Source: Streptomyces viridochromogenes (lineage in GTDB: Bacteria > Actinomycetota > Actinomycetes > Streptomycetales > Streptomycetaceae). From it: DNA of 64,000 bases. Below are positions 1 through 8,816 of this stretch, in pieces. The notes below the pieces were generated by a model. That model did not search any database. It saw only the letters and a program-made list of their open reading frames with translations, and was not told the origin of the DNA. The number at the start of each line of letters is the position of its first letter. Position 1 is the stretch's first letter. The position numbers and the translations under genes are program-made. The stretch covers positions 68,941-132,940 of the forward strand of contig NZ_LGUR01000061.1 in the NCBI RefSeq assembly GCF_001270495.1, given 5' to 3'.

Positions 1-2
1 TG

Positions 3-551
3 GCCCACGGTCGCCGCACCGCCATGGCGACCGCGCTCGGCAATGTCCTCGGCTCGTACCTGCTGGTCGTCGCGGTCGCGGTGGGCGTCGGCTCCCTGGT
101 GGAGCGGTCCGTGGCGGTCTATCTGACGGTGAAGCTGGCCGGCGCGGCCTATCTGGTCTACCTGGGCGTGCAGGCGTTCCGGCACCGCAAGGAGCTGAAG
201 GCGTCGGCGATAGAGGTGCGGCCCACGGGACCGTCGCGCGGCGATCTGCGAACGCTCCTCGACGGCGCCCTGGTCGGTGTCACCAACCCGAAGGGCGTGG
301 TGTTCTTCGCCGCCGTCCTCCCCCAGTTCGTGGACCACTCGGCAGGCAGTGTCCCGACGCAGATGCTGCTGCTGGGCCTGGTCCCGATCACCATCGGCCT
401 GGTCACGGACACCCTGTGGGGCCTGACCGCATCCGCCGCCCGCAGCTGGTTCGCCCGCTCCGACCGCCGGCTGTCCCTGATAGGCGGAGCCGGCGGGGCC
501 ACGATAATCGGGCTCGGGGTGACCGTCGCGGTGACGGGACGGGCGGACTGA
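3..551 (+). CDS. LysE/RhtB family amino-acid exporter (5' truncated by window edge)
   Basis: This is the C-terminal part of a LysE/RhtB translocator, an inner-membrane exporter of amino acids and related small molecules. The reading frame is open from base 3, upstream of the first ATG at 24. It reads GRRTAMATALGN, the conserved segment that follows the first transmembrane helix in this family, so the true start lies before the window. About 183 residues are visible against roughly 210 for the family. Several hydrophobic helices can be seen, together with the NPKGVVFFAAVLPQF motif typical of LysE proteins. A hairpin terminator follows at 605-630. The substrate cannot be told from sequence. Confidence 0.85.
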   Translation, partial: AHGRRTAMATALGNVLGSYLLVVAVAVGVGSLVERSVAVYLTVKLAGAAYLVYLGVQAFRHRKELKASAIEVRPTGPSRGDLRTLLDGALVGVTNPKGVVFFAAVLPQFVDHSAGSVPTQMLLLGLVPITIGLVTDTLWGLTASAARSWFARSDRRLSLIGGAGGATIIGLGVTVAVTGRAD

Positions 552-604
552 GCCGGAACGAGGCGTGGGCGGTGCCTGTTTGAGGATGCCGGTCACTGGG
601 AGAT

Positions 605-630
605 GACTTGTCGCCAGGAGGCGACAAGTC
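605..630. terminator. Bidirectional hairpin terminator between convergent genes
   Basis: A perfect 11-bp inverted repeat, GACTTGTCGCC and its complement, is separated by a 4-base AGGA loop. It sits between the stop of the plus-strand LysE gene and the stop of the minus-strand gene at 650, as expected of a shared factor-independent terminator. There is no clear T tract, which is common in actinomycetes. Confidence 0.75.
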
Positions 631-649
631 GCCGGGGGGGCGACGGCCG

Positions 650-1774
650 CTAGGGGATCACGGTCCCGAAGCGGATGTCGTACGAGTCCTCCGAGTGCAG
701 GACCCGCAGCATCCGCTCCCCCTCTTCGAGGACGTCCGCGCGCTGCTGCTTGCTGAGCTCGACGAACGGCTCTATGACCAGGGCGTCGCCGAGGATCCGC
801 CACACCCCCGCGAGGAAGCCGTCGACGAGGAGCGGGCAGTAGAAGGTGTTCGCCTGCCAGGTGCGGCCACGGTTCGCGGGCGGGATCACACGGGTGCGGT
901 CGGCGTGGGAGAGGAGCAGATTGTCGAACTCGGGCAGGAAGCGGGGCGGGGCCGGGGTCTCCGGGTCGGGGCGCGGGGCGTCGGGCAGGTCGAAGAGCTC
1001 GACGCCGCTCTCGTCCCGGAAGGTGAGCAGCTGAGGGCGGAGCCGTTCGAAGGCGGCGCGCATCCGGGTCAGGCCGGACCAGGTCTGCATGTCCTTCACG
1101 GAGGCCGGCCCGAAAGCGGCCAGATAGCGCAGCACCGCGGCGTCCGGGGAGGCGGCCGGCTCGGCGGGGCGGCCCAGCCAGTGCTCGACGGTGGTGAGGG
1201 CGACCTGGGCACTGCGGCCCCACAGTCCGCGCGGGGTGACCTGGACGAGGGGAAGCGTGCAACGGGCGGCGACGGCCAGGGACTGCGGGTCCGCGTCCGG
1301 CCACTCGGCGCTCAGCGCCTCGCGCAACTGCTTCATGGTGCGGGGCTCGGCCTCGACGAGGTCACGGGCGATGACGGCGAGGCGGCCCAGGTCGACGCCG
1401 ACCAGGCCCTTGCGGAAGAGGTTCACCTCGCGGTCCCGGGCGGGCTGGACCAGCGGACGCAGGGTGAGAGTGTCGTCGGCGGTGTGCAGGTGGATCGTCG
1501 AACGCAGGGTGACGATGCGTACGGCGGCGCGGTCGGCCAGCGGCCCGGACAGCTTCTCGGGCGTGAAGCCGTCGAGGCGGGCGGCGAGCGCGTAGTACGG
1601 CGGTTTGACCTCCTGGGCCTGGAGGCCGACCAGATGTTCCACGGCCGCCATGACGGACAGCGGGGAGCGGCGCAGCAGCAACTGCCGGTCGAGGGTGGCC
1701 CGGTTGAGGGCGCGGGTGCTGAGGATGGGATCGGTCCCCGCGGCCCCGGTGGTCCGCTTCGTCGTCTTCGTCAT
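650..1774 (-). CDS. Winged-helix DNA-binding domain protein (HTH_42 / AlkZ-like family)
   Basis: The 374-residue product resembles the HTH_42 family, which includes the DNA glycosylase AlkZ. Family features in view are RALNRATLDRQLLLRR near the N-terminus, HLVGLQAQEVKPPYYALAARL, and RIVTLRSTIHLHT in the middle of the protein. The frame stays open upstream to 1861, but the ATG at 1774 is preferred because the similarity starts soon after it. The catalytic QxQ-type motif of AlkZ appears as GLQAQ. Many Streptomyces paralogues are uncharacterised, so glycosylase activity is an inference. The gene stands alone between a terminator and the divergent corA gene. Confidence 0.75.
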   Translation of the reverse strand: MTKTTKRTTGAAGTDPILSTRALNRATLDRQLLLRRSPLSVMAAVEHLVGLQAQEVKPPYYALAARLDGFTPEKLSGPLADRAAVRIVTLRSTIHLHTADDTLTLRPLVQPARDREVNLFRKGLVGVDLGRLAVIARDLVEAEPRTMKQLREALSAEWPDADPQSLAVAARCTLPLVQVTPRGLWGRSAQVALTTVEHWLGRPAEPAASPDAAVLRYLAAFGPASVKDMQTWSGLTRMRAAFERLRPQLLTFRDESGVELFDLPDAPRPDPETPAPPRFLPEFDNLLLSHADRTRVIPPANRGRTWQANTFYCPLLVDGFLAGVWRILGDALVIEPFVELSKQQRADVLEEGERMLRVLHSEDSYDIRFGTVIP

Positions 1775-1948
1775 GCTCCGCACGCTAGCGAGACTTGCGG
1801 ACACCTTCGGTCCGCAACTCTCACGGAATCCAGGATCGGCTCCCCCTCCCATGTCATTCATCCCGTATATCCTGCTCCGTGATCACGCACACGAACACGC
1901 ACGCACAGACACACACGCACTCATCGTCTCGTCCGGGAGGCAGCCGCG

Positions 1949-3109
1949 ATGTCCGAGCGACGCGCCCGCCCCGCCTCGAAGAACCCCATGAAGTCCGTCT
2001 GGCGCCGAGCGCTCACTCCGCCGCAGCCACCTGAGCCACCGGCCCCGGCACATCCCGCGCGGTCCGCGACTGCCGATTCCGCCGAGGTGGCGAGCGTCGT
2101 GGAGTCGGCGCTGTACCAGGACGGCGTCCGGGTCTCCTCCCCCGCCACCCTCGCCGAGACCTTCCGCGAGCTGCGCGAGCAGCCGTCCGGCATGGCGTGG
2201 ATCGGCCTCGCCCGCCCCACTGAGGCCGAACTCCTCTCGCTGGCCGCCGAGTTCGACCTGCACCCGCTCGCGGTCGAGGACGCGATGGAGGCACACCAGC
2301 GACCCAAGCTGGAGCGCTACGGCGACACCCTGTTCGTGGTCCTGCGCGCGGCGCGCTATCTCGACGCGCCCGAGGAGGTCGACTTCGGCGAACTGCATGT
2401 GTTCGTCGGCCCCGACTTCGTGATCACCGTCCGCCATGGCGCGGCCCCCGATCTGTCGGCGGTGCGCCAGCGTATGGAGGAGACTCCGGAACTGCTCAAA
2501 CTCGGCCCGGAGGCGGTGCTCTACGCGATACTGGACGCGGTGGTCGACGGCTACGAGCCCGTGGTGACGGGCGTCCAGATCGACATCGACGAGATCGAGA
2601 CCGAGGTCTTCCGCGGCGACCCCGAGGTCTCCCGCCGCATCTACGAACTCTCCCGCGAAATGGTCGAGTTCCAGCGCGCCACCCGCCCCCTCGTCGGCAT
2701 GCTGCACGGATTGATGGCCGGCTTCTCCAAGTACGGCACGGACGAGGAACTACAGCGCTACCTCCGCGACGTGGCCGACCACGTCACCCACACCAGCGAA
2801 CGCGTCGACGGCTTCCGCCAGGCCCTGACCGAGATCCTCACGGTCAACGCGACGCTGGTCACGCAGCAACAGAACGCGGAAATGCGGGCGTTGGCAGAGG
2901 CGGGGTTCGAACAGAACGAGGAGATCAAGAAGATCTCCTCGTGGGCGGCCATTCTGTTCGCTCCGACGCTGGTCGGGACGATCTACGGCATGAACTTCAC
3001 GCACATGCCGGAGTTGCACTGGGTGCTCGGATATCCCTTTGCAATCGCCCTGATGGGCGTTGTATGCACCAGCTTGTACGTCATTTTCAAGCGGCGTGAT
3101 TGGCTCTGA
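1949..3109 (+). CDS. corA: CorA-family magnesium/cobalt channel
   Basis: The 386-residue protein has the CorA layout: a long acidic cytoplasmic N-terminal domain, a helical stalk, and two C-terminal transmembrane helices. The signature GMN lies at residues 347-349 (GMNFTHMPELHWVLG) between the helices, where it forms the ion-selectivity loop. The C-terminus ends in the basic FKRRDWL. Family members are homopentameric Mg2+ (and Co2+/Ni2+) channels of the plasma membrane. The ATG at 1949 has a GGGAGG ribosome site 8 bases upstream. The first about 45 residues are Pro/Ala-rich and vary in this family. The short region before it is rich in CA dinucleotides. Confidence 0.93.
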   Translation: MSERRARPASKNPMKSVWRRALTPPQPPEPPAPAHPARSATADSAEVASVVESALYQDGVRVSSPATLAETFRELREQPSGMAWIGLARPTEAELLSLAAEFDLHPLAVEDAMEAHQRPKLERYGDTLFVVLRAARYLDAPEEVDFGELHVFVGPDFVITVRHGAAPDLSAVRQRMEETPELLKLGPEAVLYAILDAVVDGYEPVVTGVQIDIDEIETEVFRGDPEVSRRIYELSREMVEFQRATRPLVGMLHGLMAGFSKYGTDEELQRYLRDVADHVTHTSERVDGFRQALTEILTVNATLVTQQQNAEMRALAEAGFEQNEEIKKISSWAAILFAPTLVGTIYGMNFTHMPELHWVLGYPFAIALMGVVCTSLYVIFKRRDWL

Positions 3110-3337
3110 GTAATCGCCCCGGAGTCCCGAGCTCGTGCAGCTCCGATCCAGGCGCGGCCGACGCGCTTTGAGGCCGCTGGGGAGAATCTGGGGAGCGTGA
3201 GCCGCGCTCCGTTCGGGGCGGCCTCCTGCGGTCGTGGGCGGTGGTGTGCGAGGGCGTCGACTCTGCGGCGAGGCGGCGCATTCCCCCGGATCGATGCCAC
3301 TTCGAGGTCCGGGTAGTCGGCAGATCTTTCAGGGAGT

Positions 3338-3920
3338 GGAGGTACAACTGGCCGTCCGGCGTGCGGATCCAGGTGGGGCCGCCGAAGGCCGCATGCCAGT
3401 CGTTGGGGGGCTCGCTGCCGTTCTTCCCTCTCCCCTCGCGGAAGATGAACCGGTGTCGTTCTGGGGAGCCGGGCGCCGCCGCCAACGCCTCCTGGAACCA
3501 GGCGTGTTGGTTGGAGACGTGGTTCGGGACGATGTCGAGGATCACCCGCAGGCCCAGCTCGTGGGCCTCGGTGATCAGCTTTCGGGCCTCGTCCAGGGTG
3601 CCGTATGTGGGGTGGATATCGCGGAAGTCGGAGACGTCGTAGCCGAGGTCGGCCAGCGGGGACGGGTACCAGGGAGTGATCCAGATCGCCTCGACACCGA
3701 GGTAGGCCAGGTACTGCAGGCGGGAGCGCGGGCCCGCGATGTCGCCGGTTCCGTCGCCGTCGCCGTCGGCGAAGCAGCGTATGTAGACCTGGTAGATGAC
3801 CGCGAAGCGCCACCAGGATTCGTTCGCGGGGTCGTTCGTGGCGTCGTTCGCGGGGGGGGCGGGTTGTTCATGTGGCTCGGTCCTGTCGGAGGGGACGCGT
3901 GGTCCACACCGCCCGCGCAT
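3338..3920 (-). pseudogene. GH13 alpha-glucosidase/alpha-amylase fragment
   Basis: The frame encodes the N-terminal third of a GH13 sugar hydrolase. Recognisable parts are WWRFAVIYQVYIRCFADG, the region I loop YLGVEAIWITPWYPSP, YDVSDFRDIHPTYGTLDEA, the conserved DIVPNHVS, and RFIFREG...PPNDW. Similarity stops abruptly at DGQLYLH near base 3340. The family normally continues for about 350 more residues containing the catalytic nucleophile, the acid/base and the transition-state Asp. The frame instead runs on into unrelated residues. The catalytic residues are therefore lost and this is a dead fragment. It lies next to decayed sugar-transporter pieces, which suggests the residue of one former oligosaccharide-use operon. 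Confidence 0.8.
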
Positions 3921-3952
3921 TGATCACAACGAATTTCGGGTGCCTCGCCCGG

Positions 3953-4390
3953 CTACCCGGTGGTCGCGCCTGCCGTGCCGCCGCGGACGAAGTGCCGTTG
4001 GAAGGCGAAGAAGACCAGGGCCACGGGGATGGTCATGAGCAGGGTCGCCGCGAGCTTGATCGGGTGCTGGTCGCCCAGGCCGAGCTGGCCGGAGACGAGT
4101 GAGGCGACCCCGGATGTGAGGGTGTTCGGTTCCGGGCTCTGCCAGGACACGATGAAGTGCGGCAGTTCGTTCCACGATCCCTGGAACGACAGGATGGTCA
4201 GGGTGATGAGGGCCGGGCGAGCCATCGGCAGCGCGATGGACCAGAAGATCCGGAAGGTGTTCGCGCCGTCGATCCTGGCTGCTTCCTCGACGCTGACGGG
4301 GATCGACTCGAAGAACTGCTTCATGGTGAACACCCCTGCGGCATCCGCGAGTCGGTTTCGGCACCAGAAGGACTGATCCTCGAAGAACAC
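3953..4390 (-). pseudogene. Carbohydrate ABC transporter permease fragment (MalG-type)
   Basis: About 115 residues match the C-terminal half of a CUT1 sugar permease. The diagnostic EAA loop reads MKQFFESIPVSVEEAARIDGAN and is followed by FRIFWSIALPMARPALITLTILSF and the last membrane helices. The N-terminal half with the first membrane segments is missing, because upstream sequence in this frame is unrelated or shifted. The protein would lack the full six-helix core, so it is called a pseudogene. It sits 33 bases from the GH13 fragment in the same orientation, the usual order permease then hydrolase in sugar operons. Confidence 0.75.
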
Positions 4391-4434
4391 TCGGCATCGC
4401 GGTCCTGAGGATCATCGGAAGGGGCGGGCCGCCA

Positions 4435-4530
4435 ACATGAGCCTGTGCCGGCCGGCCCCGGCAGGAAGGCCAAGAGGGCCACCGCGGCGATCGCCGGACC
4501 GGACAGCGGCATGACGATGCGCCGGTACCG
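4435..4530 (-). pseudogene. Second frameshifted sugar-permease remnant
   Basis: The minus strand encodes RIVMPLSGPAIAAVALLAFL, the stretch that follows the EAA loop in sugar ABC permeases (compare LPMARPALITLTILSF in the fragment at 3953-4390). It ends in a frame change. It comes before, not after, the EAA loop of the neighbouring fragment, so it probably stems from a different permease or a rearranged copy. Only about 30 residues can be recognised. Confidence 0.45.
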
Positions 4531-4589
4531 GGCCCGCGGTGCGGGCCCGGCCCGACGTCAGTCACCGGATCGGGCGAGGTCAGGCCAGG

Positions 4590-4883
4590 TCAGGTCACCG
4601 GATCGAGGAAGGTCAGCACCGAGGCGTCTTCCTCGATCAGCGGGACGAGCGCCGCGTTGAACGGGCCGCCGTACGGTGCCTTCAGGTGCGCCTGGAAGGC
4701 GTCCTCGTCGCGGTACACCTCGAAGATCCAGAAGGCGCGCGGGGCGGCTGCCTTGGTGTAGACGTCGAAGACGAGGTTGCCTTCTTCCTCTCGCACCTTG
4801 AGGGCGTAGTCCCCGATCAGGCGGGCGACCTCGTCCTCAGCTCCCTCACGGGCGGTGAACTCGGCGAGCAGGGTCTTCTTCAC
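4590..4883 (-). CDS. ABM-domain quinol monooxygenase-like protein
   Basis: The 97-residue product is a single antibiotic-biosynthesis-monooxygenase (ABM, dimeric ferredoxin-like) domain of the YgiN type. Motifs include LLAEFTAREGAEDEV, EEGNLVFDVY and FEVYRDEDAFQAHLKAPY. Family members are small cofactor-independent oxygenases or stress proteins acting on quinol-like compounds. The gene starts 28 bases after the stop of the fructanase gene on the same strand, so it is probably a distal gene of that transcript, although a biochemical link is not obvious. Confidence 0.8.
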   Translation of the reverse strand: MKKTLLAEFTAREGAEDEVARLIGDYALKVREEEGNLVFDVYTKAAAPRAFWIFEVYRDEDAFQAHLKAPYGGPFNAALVPLIEEDASVLTFLDPVT

Positions 4884-4911
4884 GGTGTCGTGTCCTTGTC
4901 TGTTGCAGGCG

Positions 4912-7473
4912 TCAGTCGCGGTAGGAGTCGAGGTGCCAGACGCGGGCCTGGTCCAGCTTCACCGAGCCGTTCTCGGCGAAGATCTGCACTCCCTGGCTGG
5001 CGGGGTCGGGGAAGATCTGGTCGGTGATGACGGCCTCGCCGTTGCCGCCGAAGACCTCGACGGACGACCAGTCGACGAGGATCCGCAGCTTCACCTTGCC
5101 GTTCTTCGCCTTCAGAGGCGCGGTCTGGACGCCGGGGAAGGTGCTGTTGAAGTCGACAGCGCCGGAGCGGGTGCGGTCGACGTACAGCTCCTGTGTCGTG
5201 GTGTCGTAGCCGATGACGGTCTCCTCGCCGTCGGCGCCGGTACGCACCTTCAGACCGAAGCGGTCGGCGTCCTTGAGGGAGAAGGTCGCCTCGATGTCGA
5301 GCGCCTTGCCCTGGGCCGCGGGGCCGATCAGGGACTTCGTGGTGCTCTGGACGGTTACACCGGACGCTGTCGCCGGGCGCTTCTTCCGGAGCGACTCCAG
5401 GCTGCTGACCGGTGTGCTGGTCAGCCGGATCTGGCCGTTGACCGTACGCAGGGCCATCTCCCGGGGGACGCTCTGCGCACCGCGCCAGGGGGAGGTGGGG
5501 ATGGCGCCGCTGTAGTCCCAGTTGTTCATCCAGCCGACCATGTACCGCTTGCCGCCCGGTGCGTTCTCCCAGGACACGGCCGCGTAGTAGTCCTTGCCGT
5601 AGTCGGCCCAGTCGGCGCGCTGTACGACGGACTTGGCGGCGGTGTCGGCTTCGGTGAACTGGTCGGCCAGGAGGTGGCCCCAGCCGGCGTTGTTCATGTC
5701 GACGATCTGGATCTTCGCCTTCTTGCCGGTGTAGGGGCGCAGGTCGAAGGAGGCCCAGTCCAGGGTCTCGCTGTTGGCGCCGGTGGCGCTGCGGACGACC
5801 TGGCCGTCGACGATCAGGTTGACGGACGTCTCCTGGGAGACGGGCTGTGCCTTGGTGTCGGACAGCATGATGTGGTCGACGTTGAGGTGGCCCCAGCCGC
5901 CGGTGTTGTCGTCGACGACCCTGATCTGCGCCTGCTTGCCGGCGAGGTCGCCGACGTCCCAGGAAGCCCAGTTGAGGGCCTCGCCGTCCTTTCCGGTGGC
6001 GCTGCGCACCACTTCGCCGTCGACGACGAGTTCGAGGGCGGTGGGTTCGGCGGAACCGGCGGGGTGGTTGCCGCCGCCGATGAGGAAGTTGATGTGCTTC
6101 TTGTCGATGGTGAACTCGGGCGAGGTAAGGGTGCCGGTGGAGGTGTCGCCGTTCAGGTAGCTGTTGACCAGGCCGCTGCCCCGGAATCCGGAGACTTCCT
6201 GCTGGTCGGGAAGGGTGCCGGTGGCCGGTGCCGAGCCGAAGGCGTCTCCGGTCGTCGTCCAGTCGCCGTAGCTGCCGCCTTCGAAGTCGGCGAGGACCGT
6301 GCCCTCCGGCAGCGGTCCCTGCTCCATGACGGTTCCGGACTCGTGCGGGTGCCGCCCGCCGCCGACCTTGAAGTTCAGGTAGGAGCTGTCGACCGTGAAT
6401 TCGGGTGAGGTGAGGGTGCCGGTGGCGCCGTCACCCGAGTGGAAGCTGTTGGCGAGGCCCTTGCCGTCGAAGCCGTCGACTGTGCCCTGACCGTCCAGCG
6501 CCCCGGCGGCCGGCGCCTGGCCGAACGCGCTGCCCGTGGTCGTCCACGAACCGAAGTTTGTGCCCTCGAAGTCCTGTACCACCGTGCCGGTGGGCGGGGT
6601 GTAGGTGCCCTTGTCGTCGGCGGTGAACTTCTTGCCGTCGAAGTCGCCGACGAAGTACTGGGCGGCCGAACCGCCCGCGATACCGCCGGGGTTGATGTTG
6701 ACGACCAGGACCCACTTGATCTTCTTCTTGTCCCCGTCGACCGCGAGGGGGAACAGGTCCGGGCACTCCCACACACCGCCCGTCGCGCCCGCCGGACCGA
6801 ACTCGCTCTGCAGCTTCCAGTCCTTGAGGTTCTTGGACGAGTAGAACTGCACCTTGTGCTCGGCGGACAGCGACACCGTCATCAGCCAGCTCTTGGTCGG
6901 CGCGTACCACTGGACCTTGGGGTCGCGGAAGTCCTTGGAGCCGATGTCGATGACGGGATTGCCCTGGTACTTGGTCCAGGTGCGGCCCCGGTCGGTGCTG
7001 TAGGCGAGCGACTGGGCCTGCTTGCCGCCGTTCTTGTAGGCGCTGGTGTAGATCGCCACCATGGGCGGGTTCTTCTTCGTGCCGAACCCGGTGGTGTTGT
7101 CCCGGTCGACGACCGCACTGCCGGAGAACACCATCTCCTCACCGTCGTGCGACAGGGCGAGCGGCAACTCCTCCCAGTGCACGAGGTCCTTGCTCACCGC
7201 ATGCCCCCAGGACATGTCTCCCCACGAGTTGCCGTTCGGGTTGTACTGGTAGAAGAGGTGGTACTCGCCCTGGAAGTACACGAGCCCGTTGGGGTCGTTC
7301 ATCCAGTTCTTCTCCGGAGTGAAGTGGAACTGGGGGCGGTAGGTCTCGGTGTACGGCGGGGTGTCGGCAGCTACGGCTGAAGGAGCCAGCGGGGCCGCCG
7401 ACAGGGCGCAGACGGTCACCACCGCCGCCATCATCCGTATACGAGCATGCCGGGATACACGTCCAGAGCTCAT
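4912..7473 (-). CDS. Secreted GH32 fructanase (levanase/inulinase) with nested inserted domains
   Basis: The 853-residue enzyme hydrolyses beta-fructans outside the cell. A signal peptide (basic RHARIR, hydrophobic core, AVAADT cleavage region) begins it. GH32 catalytic motifs follow: WMNDPNG near residues 56-62 (nucleophile Asp), RDPK near 182 (transition-state stabiliser), and ECPD near 234 (acid/base Glu). The C-terminal beta-sandwich includes SVEVFGGNGE. The propeller is interrupted by about 300 residues of duplicated beta-sandwich sequence. ATG 7473 is chosen because AGGAG lies just upstream, although the frame is open to 7578. Its promoter carries the same tandem operator as the divergent transporter operon. 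It supplies fructose to that ABC importer. Levan versus inulin preference cannot be called. Confidence 0.92.
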   Translation of the reverse strand: MSSGRVSRHARIRMMAAVVTVCALSAAPLAPSAVAADTPPYTETYRPQFHFTPEKNWMNDPNGLVYFQGEYHLFYQYNPNGNSWGDMSWGHAVSKDLVHWEELPLALSHDGEEMVFSGSAVVDRDNTTGFGTKKNPPMVAIYTSAYKNGGKQAQSLAYSTDRGRTWTKYQGNPVIDIGSKDFRDPKVQWYAPTKSWLMTVSLSAEHKVQFYSSKNLKDWKLQSEFGPAGATGGVWECPDLFPLAVDGDKKKIKWVLVVNINPGGIAGGSAAQYFVGDFDGKKFTADDKGTYTPPTGTVVQDFEGTNFGSWTTTGSAFGQAPAAGALDGQGTVDGFDGKGLANSFHSGDGATGTLTSPEFTVDSSYLNFKVGGGRHPHESGTVMEQGPLPEGTVLADFEGGSYGDWTTTGDAFGSAPATGTLPDQQEVSGFRGSGLVNSYLNGDTSTGTLTSPEFTIDKKHINFLIGGGNHPAGSAEPTALELVVDGEVVRSATGKDGEALNWASWDVGDLAGKQAQIRVVDDNTGGWGHLNVDHIMLSDTKAQPVSQETSVNLIVDGQVVRSATGANSETLDWASFDLRPYTGKKAKIQIVDMNNAGWGHLLADQFTEADTAAKSVVQRADWADYGKDYYAAVSWENAPGGKRYMVGWMNNWDYSGAIPTSPWRGAQSVPREMALRTVNGQIRLTSTPVSSLESLRKKRPATASGVTVQSTTKSLIGPAAQGKALDIEATFSLKDADRFGLKVRTGADGEETVIGYDTTTQELYVDRTRSGAVDFNSTFPGVQTAPLKAKNGKVKLRILVDWSSVEVFGGNGEAVITDQIFPDPASQGVQIFAENGSVKLDQARVWHLDSYRD
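5690..6585 (-). repeat. Duplicated, nested domain inside the fructanase
   Basis: Two front halves (DFEGTNFGSWTTTGSAFG... ending VGGGRHP, and DFEGGSYGDWTTTGDAFG... ending IGGGNHP) are followed by two back halves (LVVDGEVVRSATG... and LIVDGQVVRSATG...). The order is front A, front B, back B, back A. This is what a whole domain B inserted in the middle of domain A would give, rather than simple tandem duplication. The unit resembles the single beta-sandwich often inserted in actinobacterial GH32 enzymes. Confidence 0.8.
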
Positions 7474-7582
7474 GCTGTCTCCTGTGCTGCGGCCGTCCGC
7501 GCAACGAAGCCTGCTGCCCGGCGCGGATCTGGTGAAGAGTGACGCCCTTGTCGGCGCCGTCGTCCACGGCATCGGCAAGGGG

Positions 7583-7612
7583 TGTCATCGTTGACTTGTG
7601 TCATCGATGACA
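7583..7612. promoter_or_regulatory. Tandem LacI-type operators upstream of the fructanase gene
   Basis: Two 14-bp sites lie 16 bp apart centre to centre: TGTCATCGTTGACT at 7583-7596 and the perfect palindrome TGTCATCGATGACA at 7599-7612. They match the pair at 8817-8846 and are just downstream of the predicted fructanase promoter. The LacI regulator at 11983 is the obvious candidate ligand-controlled repressor. Confidence 0.8.
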
Positions 7613-7624
7613 TCGAGTGGCCCG

Positions 7625-7654
7625 ATGATGGGGGCAATCCGGCCAATGCGTCAA
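7625..7654 (-). promoter_or_regulatory. Predicted promoter of the fructanase gene
   Basis: Reading on the minus strand, TTGACG (7654-7649), an 18-bp spacer and CATCAT (7630-7625) form a plausible -35/-10 pair. The same hexamers with the same spacing occur in front of the ABC importer at 8774-8803. In both cases the tandem operator starts 12-13 bp after the -10. Confidence 0.65.
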
Positions 7655-7695
7655 CGGTTCGGCCGTGATGTGCTGTTGAGCGGCAGGCTCGCCCG

Positions 7696-8658
7696 TCAGG
7701 CGCGCTCGGCCGCGGCGAGCGACGCCAGCTGGCTCTGCCACGGCGGGTTGGGTCCGATGACGGAGCAGGTCAGGGCCGCGACGCGGGTGCCGAAGCGGCA
7801 GGCTTCCTCGACGTCGTCCAGTCGGAGTTCCGTCAGCCGACCACCCAGAAGCCCACGAGCGCCGAGGTGGTGCAGCAGTCCGGCGGTGAAGGAGTCGCCC
7901 GCCCCGACCGTGTCGGCGACGCTCGTCGAGACAGCGGGCACCTGGACCCGTTGGCCGTCGAGCGAGGCCAGGGCGCCGTCGGCACCGCGCGTGATCACGA
8001 CGAGCCGCGCCCCGGCCGCGTGCCAGATGTCGCACGCCTGCTCGGGCGGCGTGCCCGGCAGCAGGAGTTCCAGGTCGTCCTCGCTCAGCCGGAGCACGTC
8101 GGCGAGGGCGCACCAGTGCGCCAGCCGGGCGCGGTAGACGTCGGGGTGCACCAGCAGTGGCCGCACATTGGGGTCGATGCTGATGGTCGCGTGAGGGGCG
8201 GCCGCCGCCAGGAAGTCCTCCACCACCACCGCCCCGGGTTCCTGGACCAGGGCCAGGGATCCGGTGTGCACACAGGCCGTTTCGGACAGGTCCACCCGCG
8301 CCAGTTCCGCTGCCGTCCACTGCCAGTCGGCCGTGTTCTGCGCATGGAAGGAGAACGCGGCCTGTCCCTGGGCGTCCAGTTCCGCCACGGCCAGCGTGCT
8401 GGGCTCCGCAGCCTGGACGGCGTCCGACAGGTCCACCCCCGACGCCTCCAGGTGGGCGCGGAACAGACGGCCGAACACATCGCCGGACAATCGCGCGAGG
8501 AAACGGGCCGGGGTGCCGAGGCGGGCCAGTGACACTGCCGTATTCGCAGGTCCGCCGCCCGGCAGTACACGTAGGGCGAGTTCGTTGGTGGTGCTCGCGG
8601 GTTCGGCGAACGCGTCCGCGACGCACTCCCCCAGGACGGTGATCTGACGCGGGCTCAT
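7696..8658 (-). CDS. PfkB-family carbohydrate kinase, probable fructokinase
   Basis: The 320-residue cytoplasmic kinase has both PfkB signatures: the N-terminal GGGPANTAVSLARLG and the C-terminal DTVGAGDSFTAGLL with the catalytic Asp and anion hole. Between a fructan hydrolase and a fructose-type ABC importer it most likely makes fructose 6-phosphate from imported fructose, though other sugars cannot be excluded from sequence. ATG 8658 is preferred because GAAGGG lies 8 bases upstream, while the frame extends to 8691. The gene points away from the transporter operon. The tandem operator at 8817 sits in the shared divergent region and may control both directions. Confidence 0.88.
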   Translation of the reverse strand: MSPRQITVLGECVADAFAEPASTTNELALRVLPGGGPANTAVSLARLGTPARFLARLSGDVFGRLFRAHLEASGVDLSDAVQAAEPSTLAVAELDAQGQAAFSFHAQNTADWQWTAAELARVDLSETACVHTGSLALVQEPGAVVVEDFLAAAAPHATISIDPNVRPLLVHPDVYRARLAHWCALADVLRLSEDDLELLLPGTPPEQACDIWHAAGARLVVITRGADGALASLDGQRVQVPAVSTSVADTVGAGDSFTAGLLHHLGARGLLGGRLTELRLDDVEEACRFGTRVAALTCSVIGPNPPWQSQLASLAAAERA

Positions 8659-8773
8659 GGGCTGACCCTTCTCTGACGGCCGTACGGGCACCGGTCACGT
8701 CGAGCGCGGCTGCCGGGCAGCCACGGTGGGCGGCGACGGCGGATGTTTGCCGATTTGTGACGAGCGAAAAGCA

Positions 8774-8803
8774 TTGACGTTTCCGGGAAGCGGAGTCCAT
8801 CAT
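8774..8803 (+). promoter_or_regulatory. Predicted promoter of the fructose ABC importer operon
   Basis: TTGACG (8774-8779), 18 bp, then CATCAT (8798-8803). This matches hexamer for hexamer, and in spacer length, the predicted fructanase promoter at 7625-7654. The operator pair follows 13 bp later, over the expected start of transcription, fitting repression by blocking or roadblock. Confidence 0.65.
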
Positions 8804-8816
8804 CCTCGCCAGGCAG

